The notes: generated by a model from the letters alone, not told the origin. Numbered from the stretch's first letter, positions 36,783 through 45,635 are shown. The stretch: 64,000 nt of DNA from an uncultured Clostridium sp. (GCA_945915475.1 CAMEFI010000006.1:42757-106756); one strand, 5' to 3'. Program-made: numbers and translations.

Positions 36783-36794
36783 CTCAAATCCATT

Positions 36795-37565
36795 CTAGTT
36801 ATGTAATTTCTTAACCTCGTCAAATACATACTCATTCAACACCCGGATATTGGTTCCCTTCATTCCGGATGACTTCGTCTCAATGACGCCTGCACTTTCA
36901 AACTTCCGAAGGGCATTCACAATCACAGAACGTGTAATCCCAACTCTGTCTGCAATCTTAGATGCAACCAGAATACCCTGCATACCGGAAAGTTCATCGA
37001 ATACATGGTAGATTGCCTCTGCTTCTGATGCAGATAATGTATTGATAGCGGAATGGACAATCGCAAGTTTGCGGTTCTCCTCTGCACTCTCCTCATTCAC
37101 ACTGCGCATCATCTCAAGACCAACAACCGTTGTACCATACTCACTTAAAATGATATCATCTATCGTATACTGTGCATCTTCCTTATACATAAATACCGTA
37201 CCAAGACGTTCACCTGCAATATCAATCGGTAATATAATCGCCCGATATCGTTCCAAATCCTCAATCTCAAATCCGAGAGTTGCTAAATTCACATTCTCCT
37301 TTGTGGAAAGTACTCCCAACAGGCGCTCATTCAACATGGAATCAATAAAATCTCCCACCTTCGGAACAATCAATTCCGTTATCTCACTGATATCCGAGCG
37401 GTTCTGTATTCCCAGAACCTTTCCTTTCTTACTGATTACCAGGATGTCCGATTCCAGAATCTCACTTAACACCTTACAAATATCATTAAAGATAACTTTA
37501 TGAGAATTGTTATTATGCAAAAGCTGATTAATCTTTCTTGTCTTGTCTAATAACTGTACACTCAT
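36795..37565 (-). CDS. codY: GTP/branched-chain amino acid-sensing global regulator CodY
   Basis: CodY represses nutrient-stress genes when GTP and branched-chain amino acids are high. The 256-residue protein starts SVQLLDKTRKINQLL, has the GAF ligand-binding domain (residues 1-155) and the C-terminal winged HTH (ASKIADRVGITRSVIVNALR, followed by FESAGVIETKSSGMKGTNIR), a CodY hallmark. The start is the ATG ending 37565 with GGAGGGAG; a longer in-frame form through the promoter is rejected. It lies just before the flagellar genes, as in B. subtilis, where CodY also regulates motility; that regulation here is inference. Confidence 0.97.
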   Translation of the reverse strand: MSVQLLDKTRKINQLLHNNNSHKVIFNDICKVLSEILESDILVISKKGKVLGIQNRSDISEITELIVPKVGDFIDSMLNERLLGVLSTKENVNLATLGFEIEDLERYRAIILPIDIAGERLGTVFMYKEDAQYTIDDIILSEYGTTVVGLEMMRSVNEESAEENRKLAIVHSAINTLSASEAEAIYHVFDELSGMQGILVASKIADRVGITRSVIVNALRKFESAGVIETKSSGMKGTNIRVLNEYVFDEVKKLHN

Positions 37566-37588
37566 AAGCTCCCTCCAATCACAGAATA

Positions 37589-37617
37589 ATTTTATCACAA
37601 TTGCACAACAATAACAA
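37589..37617 (-). promoter_or_regulatory. Promoter of codY
   Basis: Minus strand: TTGTTA (-35, 37612-37617), 17-base spacer, TAAAAT (-10, 37589-37594) preceded by TGA, i.e. an extended -10. It lies in the 95-base topA-codY gap and would start transcription about 17 bases before the codY start codon. Confidence 0.65.
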
Positions 37618-37660
37618 CATTTTTCTGAAAAAGAGAGCATTCTTATCCATTTGTTATATG

Positions 37661-39730
37661 CTATAATTGGGGCTTTTCACACACATAACCACACTCTGCA
37701 TTACTGCATACAAGCTTATTTCCCTTTTCAAGCATGACATTACCACATTTTGTGCATTTAATAGCGGATGGCTTCTGCCATGACATAAAATCACACTCCG
37801 GATTATCAATACAGCCATAATATTTCCGACCCTTTTTCGTCTTCTTAAGCACAATATCTTTGCCGCATTTCGGACAGGCAACACCAATCTTTTCAAAATA
37901 AGGCTTTGTAAATCGACATTCCGGAAATCCCGGACATGCAAGAAATTTGCCGTGGGGACCATATTTTATAACAAGATTACGTCCACATTCTTCGCAAATC
38001 TCCTCCGATACCTCATCTTCTATCTTAACATGCTCTAACTCCTTGTTAGCAGCCTTTACTGCTTCATCTAAATCCGGATAGAAATTAGATACCACCGTCT
38101 TCCAGTCAATTGTACCTTCTTCAATATTATCAAGCAAAGATTCCATATTGGCTGTAAATTCTGTATCCACAATTACAGGAAATGCCTTCTTCATAATCTG
38201 GTTTACAGCCTCTCCAAGCTCAGTCACATAAAGATTCCGATTCTCCTTTACAATATATCTTCGGGCAAGAATGGTCGAAATTGTTGGTGCATATGTGCTC
38301 GGTCTTCCAATTCCTAACTCTTCTAATTGTTTTACCAACGACCCTTCTGTATAATGTGCCGGCGGCTGTGTAAAATGCTGCTTGTCCTCCCAGCCTGATA
38401 CAGATAGAACGGTATCCTCATTAATATCTTTAAACAGATTCTTAAGTTCATCATTTTCATCCTCAACAGCATATACTGCCATAAAACCTTCAAATATCAT
38501 TTTGGTTGAGGTTGCGCCAAACTCATAGCCCTTGGCCGTTAACTTAAGTGTCTCACTCTCATACTTAGCGGATGCCATCCTGCTTGCTAAGAACCGGTTA
38601 TATATAAGCTGATACAACCGAAACTGATCCCTTGATAACTGTTCTTTTACTACAACAGGAGACAACGAAATATCCGTTGGACGAATCGCTTCATGCGCAT
38701 CCTGGATCTTTCTTCCAGATGCTGTTTTAGAAGTTCCTTCCCCTACATACTGTTTTCCGAATTTTTCTGAGATATAAGAAACCGCAGAGGCATTTGCTTC
38801 CTCAGATATACGTACAGAATCCGTTCTTAAATATGTGATAAGACCAACACTTCCTCTGCCCTTCAGTTCTACACCTTCATATAACTGCTGTGCAATCCGC
38901 ATGGTCTTTCCAGTGGCAAAATTCAATTTTTTCGCGGCTTCCTGCTGCAAAGTTGATGTTGTAAATGGAAGTGGTGCTTTTTTTGTTCGCTCGGACCTCT
39001 TCACACTCTTAACCTGAAGATTCTCATTCTCTAAATCATTCAAAACCGATTCCATCTCTTCCTTTGAATGAATATCTGCCTTCCCGGAAGGCGTCTTATT
39101 CAACTTTGCAACAAATGATTTCTTTGATCCTGCAGGAACCACCCGGGCTTCTAATGTCCAATACTCCTGCGGAATAAAATTATTAACCTCATCTTCTCTG
39201 TCACATATCAAGCGCAATGCAACGGATTGGACACGTCCTGCACTCAGTCCCCTTTTGATCTTTGCCCATAGTACCGGACTGATCTCATATCCCACCAAAC
39301 GATCCAATACACGTCTTGCCTGTTGTGCATCCACTAAGTTCATATCAATATCTCTGGCTTCTTTCAAAGAATTCTTCACAGCATTCTTTGTAATCTCATT
39401 AAATGTAATTCTTTTATAATTCTTACCATCAAGATTAAGTGCTTTAGATAAATGCCATGAAATTGCTTCTCCTTCGCGGTCAGGGTCAGTTGCAAGATAG
39501 ACTTTATCTGCTTTCTTGACTTCCTTGCGAAGTGCTGCAAGCAATTCCCCCTTTCCCCGGATTGTAATATACTTTGGTTCAAAGTCATTCTCCACATCAA
39601 TTCCCATCTGTGATTTTGGAAGATCTCTCACATGTCCATTGGATGCAATAACTTCATAATTCTTTCCAAGAAATTTCTTAATTGTTTTTGCTTTTGCTGG
39701 TGACTCTACAATCACAAGGTTCTTTGCCAT
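37661..39730 (-). CDS. topA: DNA topoisomerase I
   Basis: TopA relaxes negative supercoils. The 689-residue protein has the TOPRIM domain (LVIVESPAKAKTIKKFLG and YLATDPDREGEAISWHL), the catalytic Tyr300 in GLITYLRTDS, and three C-terminal Cys4 zinc ribbons (beginning CEECGRN, CPKCGKD and CTKCGNV). It follows dprA by 23 bases with an AAGGAG site. The order dprA-topA is as in B. subtilis; here trmFO, xerC and clpQY do not lie between topA and codY. Confidence 0.98.
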   Translation of the reverse strand: MAKNLVIVESPAKAKTIKKFLGKNYEVIASNGHVRDLPKSQMGIDVENDFEPKYITIRGKGELLAALRKEVKKADKVYLATDPDREGEAISWHLSKALNLDGKNYKRITFNEITKNAVKNSLKEARDIDMNLVDAQQARRVLDRLVGYEISPVLWAKIKRGLSAGRVQSVALRLICDREDEVNNFIPQEYWTLEARVVPAGSKKSFVAKLNKTPSGKADIHSKEEMESVLNDLENENLQVKSVKRSERTKKAPLPFTTSTLQQEAAKKLNFATGKTMRIAQQLYEGVELKGRGSVGLITYLRTDSVRISEEANASAVSYISEKFGKQYVGEGTSKTASGRKIQDAHEAIRPTDISLSPVVVKEQLSRDQFRLYQLIYNRFLASRMASAKYESETLKLTAKGYEFGATSTKMIFEGFMAVYAVEDENDELKNLFKDINEDTVLSVSGWEDKQHFTQPPAHYTEGSLVKQLEELGIGRPSTYAPTISTILARRYIVKENRNLYVTELGEAVNQIMKKAFPVIVDTEFTANMESLLDNIEEGTIDWKTVVSNFYPDLDEAVKAANKELEHVKIEDEVSEEICEECGRNLVIKYGPHGKFLACPGFPECRFTKPYFEKIGVACPKCGKDIVLKKTKKGRKYYGCIDNPECDFMSWQKPSAIKCTKCGNVMLEKGNKLVCSNAECGYVCEKPQL

Positions 39731-39753
39731 ATCAAGGCTCCTTCCCGTTTTGC

Positions 39754-40863
39754 TTATAATCTAATGGCATAATAATTCCGTGCATTTTCCACAATCAGGC
39801 CTTTCACAACCAATCTGTTCAATATCATGCAGACATCCTGTGGAGCGATCTGTATCTCATTAATTATGTCATCCAAGTATTTCGGTTCAATTTGCAAACA
39901 ACTATACACCATTTTTTCATTAGGTGCAAGAGATACTTTTTTCACTTTACCTTCCGCCTCTTCAATTGTATTGGTATAATTTTCCTTCTTTTCACTGTAA
40001 TGAAGAATTTCTAAAATGTCTGAAACCTCTGTTACCATATGCGCTCCAAGCTTAATTAAATTATTGCATCCTCTGCTTTTCACATCGGATAATTTGCCCG
40101 GCAGAGCAAAGATTTCCTTGCCCTGTTCTAAGCCCTGATCCACTGTAATAAAAGTTCCACTTTTCTCCATTGCCTCAATCACCAAAATACCATCTGCCAT
40201 ACCGGCAATCAGCCGGTTCCGCTGTGGAAACAAACCCGCAACCGGTTGAATTCCAATATTACTTTCTGATAAGATACCACCGCTTTCCTGCATCTGCATA
40301 AATAACCTATAATTCTCATTCGGATATACAATATCGATTCCACAACCTAATATACCAAGTGTGTATCCGCCCCCTTCTAATGCCCCAGTATGTGCCATTC
40401 CATCAATTCCTCTTGCAAGACCACTGATTACCGCTATATTACATTTGGCAAGTTCTCTTCCAAAAAATCTTGCCATCTCAACACCATATCTCGTACAATT
40501 TCTTGCTCCGATAATAGCAACCGCCTTGCCATTTTCCTCCGGTAGTCTTCCTTTGTAATACAGACCAAGGGGTGCATCTGATATGGTTCGTAAACGCTTT
40601 GGATATTGTCTGCTTTCCGGATGAATAAAAGTAATCTGTTTGCATTCTAACTGATTCCACTCCATAAGTAAACGATCCCAATTCCGGGATTGTATGTACA
40701 TTTCCCTTCCTTTTGACTTTGAAATATATGGAAGAACATCATCCTCTTTTGCATCGTAGATTGCTTTTGGACTTCCATACATCTCAAGTAATTGCCGAAT
40801 TGTAATACGACCGATTCCTTCTATATTATTAAGCCAGTACCAGTACACATCTTCTGTACTCAC
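39754..40863 (-). CDS. dprA: DNA processing protein DprA (Smf)
   Basis: DprA loads RecA on incoming single-stranded DNA in natural transformation and is widespread also in non-competent bacteria. The 369-residue protein has an N-terminal SAM-like domain (IEGIGRITIRQLLEMYGSP), the Rossmann domain (VAIIGARNCTRYG, ISGLARGIDGMAHTGALEGG) and a C-terminal winged helix. It starts with GTG, overlapping the comM stop by 4 bases (GTGA). No competence pilus genes are in the window. Confidence 0.96.
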   Translation of the reverse strand: MSTEDVYWYWLNNIEGIGRITIRQLLEMYGSPKAIYDAKEDDVLPYISKSKGREMYIQSRNWDRLLMEWNQLECKQITFIHPESRQYPKRLRTISDAPLGLYYKGRLPEENGKAVAIIGARNCTRYGVEMARFFGRELAKCNIAVISGLARGIDGMAHTGALEGGGYTLGILGCGIDIVYPNENYRLFMQMQESGGILSESNIGIQPVAGLFPQRNRLIAGMADGILVIEAMEKSGTFITVDQGLEQGKEIFALPGKLSDVKSRGCNNLIKLGAHMVTEVSDILEILHYSEKKENYTNTIEEAEGKVKKVSLAPNEKMVYSCLQIEPKYLDDIINEIQIAPQDVCMILNRLVVKGLIVENARNYYAIRL

Positions 40864-42395
40864 TCCGACGCACCCCCTTGATAGAAGTCACTCATCCGGT
40901 ACGATAACGCCTCCCAGATATGTGAACATTTTACCCGTTCACTATGATCCAAATCCGCAATGGTTCTTGCAACACGCATTACTTTTCCCGCACCCCTTGC
41001 TGTCAAATGATATTGTTCAAACACTTCTTTGCGTAGTTCCCGTTCTTCTTTACCCAACTCGCACACTTCATCTAATACACGGGTAGGAATCTGTGAATTA
41101 TAACGTACTCCATAAGGGGCAAGACGTTTCTTCTCAACCTGTTGGACCGTGATAATTCTGCGTTTGATCCTTTCTGAAGTTTCTTCTATTGGTTCTTCAT
41201 ACAATTCCTCATAGGTAATCCTTTTTACCGATATATTCATATCAATCCGGTCAAGCATCGGTTGTGATACCTTTTTCAGATATCTGTCAATCTGTGGTTT
41301 CGTGCAGTGACATCTGGTAAGATCCGGATAATAACCGCACGGACATGGGTTCATCGCCGCAACTAACATAAATTCACAAGGAAATGTGTAACTTCCCTGT
41401 AATCTGGATATGGTTATCTCTCCATCTTCTAACGGTTGTCTCATCATCTCAATTATATTCTTCTGAAATTCCAAAAATTCGTCCAGAAATAAGACACCAT
41501 GATGTGCAAGACTTATCTCTCCCGGCTTTGGATTTGTTCCACCACCAATCAATGCCTGCGCCGTAATAGAATGATGAGGCATACGAAAAGGCCGTTCATT
41601 TATCAAACCCTCATCCGGTCCCAGCATTCCACTCACACTATATATCTTGGTAAGTTCCAGACTCTCCTCATGGGACAGTTCCGGCATAATTGTCGGAATT
41701 CTTTTTGCGATCATGGATTTTCCTGCTCCCGGTGGCCCCAGATACAAAATGTTATGCATTCCCGCCACCGCAATCTCCGTGGCTCTTTTTAACATACGCT
41801 GTCCTTTTACATCTGCAAAATCTTCTTTGAATTTTGACACATCCTGTGTGCATCCTTTTGAAAAGGGTTCTGCCTCCACAATTTGGTTACCAAGCACATG
41901 GTCTACTGCCTGTTTCAGATTCTTCACCCCGATAATCTCCATATCCTGAATAAATGATGCCTCTTTCCGGTTACCATAAGGAAGCATAATTTTTGTAATG
42001 CCCTGACTTTTTGCATAGTCTACAATTGGCAATATGCCGCGGACTCCACAAACATCACCATTCAAAGACAATTCTCCAATAAAAAGAATATCCTCCGTAT
42101 ATTCCTTTGGAATATAACCATATGCAGTTAATAATGCCATACTAATGGGTAAATCGAAAGCTGAACCTTCTTTTCTGACATCCGCCGGCGACAAGTTTAC
42201 CGTAATCTTCTTCGGTGGTAACCGGAATCCCGCATTTTTCAACGCTGTCCTCACCCTGTCGCTTGCCTCACGGACTTCTGATGCTAAGTAACCTACCATA
42301 TTAAATACCGGCAGGCCCTCGCTTACATCGGCTTCCACTGCAATCAGGCGTCCTTCCACTCCGTGCAGTGTGCCACTTAGAACTTTATTATACAT
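40860..42395 (-). CDS. comM: YifB/ComM family Mg-chelatase-like AAA+ ATPase
   Basis: The 511-residue protein has an N-terminal S5D2/Lon-like domain (SEGLPVFNMVGYLASEVREA, ITVNLSPADVRKEGSAFDLP), an AAA+ module with Walker A YLGPPGAGKSMIAKR and Walker B GVLFLDEFLEF, and a C-terminal Mg-chelatase domain with the MNPCPCGYYPD zinc-like motif. ComM is a branch-migration helicase in transformation. It is the first gene of comM-dprA-topA and has a promoter at 42434-42462. Confidence 0.95.
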   Translation of the reverse strand: MYNKVLSGTLHGVEGRLIAVEADVSEGLPVFNMVGYLASEVREASDRVRTALKNAGFRLPPKKITVNLSPADVRKEGSAFDLPISMALLTAYGYIPKEYTEDILFIGELSLNGDVCGVRGILPIVDYAKSQGITKIMLPYGNRKEASFIQDMEIIGVKNLKQAVDHVLGNQIVEAEPFSKGCTQDVSKFKEDFADVKGQRMLKRATEIAVAGMHNILYLGPPGAGKSMIAKRIPTIMPELSHEESLELTKIYSVSGMLGPDEGLINERPFRMPHHSITAQALIGGGTNPKPGEISLAHHGVLFLDEFLEFQKNIIEMMRQPLEDGEITISRLQGSYTFPCEFMLVAAMNPCPCGYYPDLTRCHCTKPQIDRYLKKVSQPMLDRIDMNISVKRITYEELYEEPIEETSERIKRRIITVQQVEKKRLAPYGVRYNSQIPTRVLDEVCELGKEERELRKEVFEQYHLTARGAGKVMRVARTIADLDHSERVKCSHIWEALSYRMSDFYQGGASE

Positions 42396-42433
42396 GGAAA
42401 CTCCTATTCCATCTCCTAAACACGAACAAAATA

Positions 42434-42462
42434 ATTATATCAGACACAATAAAAAAACGCAA
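42434..42462 (-). promoter_or_regulatory. Promoter of comM-dprA-topA, overlapping the nrdR terminator
   Basis: Minus strand: TTGCGT (-35, 42457-42462), 17-base spacer, perfect TATAAT (-10, 42434-42439) preceded by TGA (extended). The -35 lies inside the second arm of the nrdR terminator and the U-tract of the terminator is the spacer start. Transcription would begin near 42427, about 32 bases before the comM start. Confidence 0.65.
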
Positions 42463-42480
42463 CCTTATGGTTGCGTTTTC
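42449..42480 (-). terminator. Intrinsic terminator of nrdR
   Basis: A 9-bp GC-containing stem (arms 42469-42477 and 42456-42464) with a 4-base loop (ATAA on the minus strand) is followed by a run of T (complement of 42451-42455). The other strand also has AAC/GTT ends with TTTT, so it may act in both directions, though no plus-strand gene uses it. Confidence 0.85.
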
Positions 42481-42502
42481 ATACTTTATTAACATGTACA
42501 AA

Positions 42503-42952
42503 TTAATTCAATAATTTCTTAAGTTCATCCATAAATATATTGACATCCTTAAATTCTCTGTATACAGATGCAAATCTAACATAGGCTACCTGATCTAAGG
42601 ATTTGAGTTCATCCATAACAATTTCACCAATAACAGAACTTTCTACTTCTTTTTGTTCGAGATTAAATACCTTTGTCTCAATCCGGTCAATACACTTCTC
42701 AATCTCTTCAACCGAAATCGGACGCTTATGGCAAGACTTAATGACACCGGACTCTATCTTAGAACGGTCATATGCCTCTCTGATCTTATCCTTCTTAATA
42801 ATAATGAGCGGTATCGTCTCGACTTTCTCATATGTGGTAAAACGCTTGCCGCAATCATCACATTCTCTTCTTCTTCGAATGGAACTATTATCATCTGCAG
42901 GTCTTGAATCAATAACCCTCGTACTGTCTTCTCCACAAAACGGACACTTCAT
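42503..42952 (-). CDS. nrdR: Transcriptional repressor NrdR of ribonucleotide reductase genes
   Basis: NrdR is the ATP/dATP-sensing repressor of nrd operons. The 149-residue protein has the N-terminal zinc ribbon with Cys3, Cys6, Cys31 and Cys34 ([31 protein letters not shown]) and the ATP-cone domain (about 49-139). It lies 14 bases after ymxH and ends before a strong terminator. No nrd gene is in the window. Confidence 0.97.
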   Translation of the reverse strand: MKCPFCGEDSTRVIDSRPADDNSSIRRRRECDDCGKRFTTYEKVETIPLIIIKKDKIREAYDRSKIESGVIKSCHKRPISVEEIEKCIDRIETKVFNLEQKEVESSVIGEIVMDELKSLDQVAYVRFASVYREFKDVNIFMDELKKLLN

Positions 42953-42966
42953 CTGTATCCTCCTCC

Positions 42967-43224
42967 TTATTCATCCTTCATAATTGCCGTCTCTAAACAG
43001 ACATCTACCAAAACAATATCCGGTCCAATCCTCACAACATCACAAAACCGAATGTAATACCGAATACACTTGGAAAAACAGGAAAAGAAACGAACAGGTG
43101 CCAATACAATCAATGCACAAATCTGTCCATTACATGGATCAAATTCAACATCTGCCACACAACCAATCCGTTTACAATCCTTACAATTAATTACTTCCTT
43201 CTGCCGCAAGTCCAAAAAGGTCAT
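42967..43224 (-). CDS. Cysteine-rich YlmC/YmxH family PRC-barrel protein
   Basis: This 85-residue PRC-barrel-like protein matches the YlmC/YmxH family ([20 protein letters not shown], then [20 protein letters not shown]). Start is the ATG ending 43224 with AGGAG 5 bases upstream; a GTG two codons earlier sits on the site. It has nine Cys in 85 residues, including CKDC, CNGQIC and SCFSKC. YmxH is listed as a sporulation protein in Bacillus, but its function is not established. It is transcribed with nrdR. Confidence 0.85.
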   Translation of the reverse strand: MTFLDLRQKEVINCKDCKRIGCVADVEFDPCNGQICALIVLAPVRFFSCFSKCIRYYIRFCDVVRIGPDIVLVDVCLETAIMKDE

Positions 43225-43297
43225 ATGCACTCCTAATCGTACTTAAACACAATATATGCAGGCAAAACTAAGAAAAGAAGTATAAATTGTGATTAAC

Positions 43298-43324
43298 ATA
43301 ATAACTTAACATGTTAGTTATTAT
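43298..43324. repeat. 27-bp inverted repeat over the -10 of the ymxH-nrdR promoter (operator candidate)
   Basis: Arms ATAATAACT (43298-43306) and AGTTATTAT (43316-43324) are perfect reverse complements around a 9-base centre TAACATGTT, which itself is nearly palindromic. The right arm overlaps the -10 hexamer. Position and symmetry fit a repressor operator; no known regulator motif (including the NrdR box) is matched. Confidence 0.6.
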
Positions 43325-43349
43325 AACATATGAAAAAGTAAATTGTAAA
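43320..43349 (-). promoter_or_regulatory. Promoter of ymxH-nrdR
   Basis: Minus strand: TTTACA (-35, 43344-43349), 18-base spacer, TATAAT (-10, 43320-43325) preceded by TGT (extended -10). It lies in the 138-base gap between the unknown membrane protein gene and ymxH, giving a leader of about 90 bases. Confidence 0.7.
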
Positions 43350-43362
43350 CTATTTTTTATGC

Positions 43363-44166
43363 CTATTCTTCCTTGATGTCAAATATCATCCTGATAAATC
43401 GCAATGTTGATTCATTATTGATATATCGGTTATTAGGAATCAATAAATACACATCATCATAGGAAAACTGACAATTTCTGGCAAATTCCGTATCACTGAT
43501 ATCTAATGCTGCAATAAATGGCTTTCCATCATTCATATACCCGGTTTCATCCGTCACTTCCACCGTATAATCCTCTACCTGACGATACAAATCTTCGTCC
43601 ATACATTGATCCAGTATGGCAATATCACCTGTAGATTTATAATAGTCCAGTGTCTTTCCATTTCCAATGATTGCATCCAGACGATCGGAACTGATATATA
43701 CAATGATCTTTTCATAATCTGTCAATGTACTTTCCTGGATGACAACATCATCTGCATTCTCAATGGTGAGATTATCAAATACCTGAATAATATTCTTCAC
43801 ATCAAGTCCATAATAATCCCGGAATGCATCCGGAATATATTGTTCGCATACAGCATTGGTACCATCATTTGTAACTGCAACCATCAATTCCGTCGGAAGC
43901 GTTGTCGTATAAATCGTCTTACCAATCCAGCAGCATAGAAAAACCGCAACAACTGCACCAACAAAATACCATTTATAATACAGTATAATGTATTTCCACT
44001 TCTCCCCAGTCTCCATGGATTTCAAACGTTTATTTCGTAATTCTTTCTTATAAGCACGGCGCTCTTTTGCACTCATTGAGGACATCTCTAATGCATTCTC
44101 TGAATACAAATTTTCCTCTTGATCCTGTTTTCCGGTCTTATTCTCATCACCGAGGGGCTGTCTCAT
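43363..44166 (-). CDS. Membrane-anchored protein of unknown function downstream of rnfB
   Basis: I do not recognise this 267-residue protein. It has a charged cytoplasmic N-terminus (about 1-58, with SAKERRAYKKELRNKRLKS), one transmembrane helix (about 60-84, YKWYFVGAVVAVFLCCWIGK) and an extracytoplasmic domain of about 180 residues with alternating Asp/Tyr-rich segments (for example DAFRDYYGLDVKN and FSYDDVYLLIPNN). There is no signal cleavage site. It lies 54 bases after rnfB in the same direction. A role with the Rnf complex is possible but unsupported by any motif. Confidence 0.75.
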   Translation of the reverse strand: MRQPLGDENKTGKQDQEENLYSENALEMSSMSAKERRAYKKELRNKRLKSMETGEKWKYIILYYKWYFVGAVVAVFLCCWIGKTIYTTTLPTELMVAVTNDGTNAVCEQYIPDAFRDYYGLDVKNIIQVFDNLTIENADDVVIQESTLTDYEKIIVYISSDRLDAIIGNGKTLDYYKSTGDIAILDQCMDEDLYRQVEDYTVEVTDETGYMNDGKPFIAALDISDTEFARNCQFSYDDVYLLIPNNRYINNESTLRFIRMIFDIKEE

Positions 44167-44220
44167 TCATTCCATTCCTTTCTCTTACCATGGTTACCTG
44201 TGTGGTATCCTGTCCAATTT

Positions 44221-45018
44221 TTAGTCAACACCCGATATGATCTTAACCGGACATTTCTCCTTACAAATACCACAGTGCGTACATTTTGTCTGATCAATAT
44301 GTGCAATATTATTTTCCAGTATGATGGCATCAGACGGACAATTTCTCATACATAATCCACATCCGATACAGCCGGCCCGGCATACCTTTTTCACATCTAC
44401 TCCACGGTCTTTTGAACTACATTGTACCACGCAAGTGGAATCAACCGGAACAAATTCAATCAGGTGTTTTGGACATTCTGCTACGCATTTACCGCATGCT
44501 TTGCAACGTTCAGGGTTCACTTTTGCAACTCCATCCACAATCTCAATGGCTCCAAAAGGACAAACTTTCTTGCAATTACCATACCCGGTACAACCATAAG
44601 AACAGGCCCTTGCACCACCACCCGGATTATTCATTGCAAGCTTACAATCCTTCGGTCCCACATAATCATACTGGTCCTTTGCTTTGTCACAAGTTCCTGC
44701 ACATTTAACAAACGCTGTCATAGGAACCGAATCTCCTGCATCTACACCCATAATCTCTCCAACAGCCTTAGCAACCGTTTCACCACCAACCGGGCAAGCA
44801 TTAACCGGTGCCTCTCCCTTTGCAATTGCAGCCGCCAGACCATCACATCCAGGGAATCCACAACCACCACAGTTATTCCCCGGAAGACATTCTCTTACCG
44901 CAACTTCTTTCTCATCTACTTCCACTTTAAATTTCTCCCCGGCAATTCCCAGAAGGATTCCGATGATAACACCGGTGCCGCCAACCATTGCCATCGCAAG
45001 TAAAATTGATGTAACCAT
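44221..45018 (-). CDS. rnfB: Rnf complex subunit B (multi-[4Fe-4S] ferredoxin-like)
   Basis: RnfB accepts electrons from reduced ferredoxin. The 265-residue protein has an N-terminal membrane helix (about 4-26), the NNCGGCGFPGCDGLA cluster region (RnfB-type 4Fe-4S domain), then ferredoxin-like motifs CKKVCPFGAI, CKACGKCVAECP, CIGCGLCMRNCP and CTHCGICKEKCP. Start ATG has AGGAGG. It is the last rnf gene in the C-D-G-E-A-B order. Confidence 0.97.
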   Translation of the reverse strand: MVTSILLAMAMVGGTGVIIGILLGIAGEKFKVEVDEKEVAVRECLPGNNCGGCGFPGCDGLAAAIAKGEAPVNACPVGGETVAKAVGEIMGVDAGDSVPMTAFVKCAGTCDKAKDQYDYVGPKDCKLAMNNPGGGARACSYGCTGYGNCKKVCPFGAIEIVDGVAKVNPERCKACGKCVAECPKHLIEFVPVDSTCVVQCSSKDRGVDVKKVCRAGCIGCGLCMRNCPSDAIILENNIAHIDQTKCTHCGICKEKCPVKIISGVD

Positions 45019-45029
45019 ACGTATTCCTC

Positions 45030-45605
45030 CTATTTAATCAGTCCGGAGAATCCAAAGAATGCCATTGCCATGAGACCTGCTGTCACAAGAACAATTGGTG
45101 TTCCCCTAAATGATTCCGGAATATCATTATATTCAATCTTTTCACGGATTCCTGCCATAATTACAATGGAAATCGTAAATCCAACCGCCGTTCCAAATCC
45201 ATTTACCACAGAGGATATAAATCCATAAGATTTCTGAACATTGATTAATGCCACACCTAACACTGCACAGTTTGTTGTGATTAACGGAAGATACACACCA
45301 AGAGCCTGATAAAGCGATGGCATCGTTTTCTTAAGGAACATCTCCACGAACTGGACCAATGCCGCAATTACTAAGATAAATACGATAGTCTGTAAATAGG
45401 TAATATTCAATTTTTCCAAAATAAAAGTATAGATCAAACTGGTCACAGCTGATGCAATTGTAATAACAAAGATAACCGCACCACCCATGCCGGCTGCCGT
45501 GTCCACTTTCTTTGATACACCAATAAAAGGACACAAACCTAAAAACTGGCTTAATACAACATTATTAACTAACGCTGCTCCAACCGCAATTAATAATAAA
45601 TCCAT
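45030..45605 (-). CDS. rnfA: Rnf complex membrane subunit A
   Basis: This 191-residue six-helix membrane protein starts with VNNVVLSQFLGLCPFIGVSK, which is the RnfA signature, and has the internal symmetry of the RnfA/RnfE pair. Together they carry a [2Fe-2S] cluster in the membrane between ferredoxin and the flavins. It lies 30 bases after rnfE and 11 before rnfB. Confidence 0.97.
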   Translation of the reverse strand: MDLLLIAVGAALVNNVVLSQFLGLCPFIGVSKKVDTAAGMGGAVIFVITIASAVTSLIYTFILEKLNITYLQTIVFILVIAALVQFVEMFLKKTMPSLYQALGVYLPLITTNCAVLGVALINVQKSYGFISSVVNGFGTAVGFTISIVIMAGIREKIEYNDIPESFRGTPIVLVTAGLMAMAFFGFSGLIK

Positions 45606-45635
45606 TCTATCTGCCTCCTTTCAAACATATGAGAA

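Noticed and set aside
37566..37640. Extended N-terminus for codY
   Set aside because: Covers the promoter; the internal ATG has a strong site and CodY starts with SVQLLDKTR.
37654..37962. Minus-strand ORF (102 aa) inside topA
   Set aside because: Overlaps the topA zinc-ribbon coding region in another frame; topA is clearly real.
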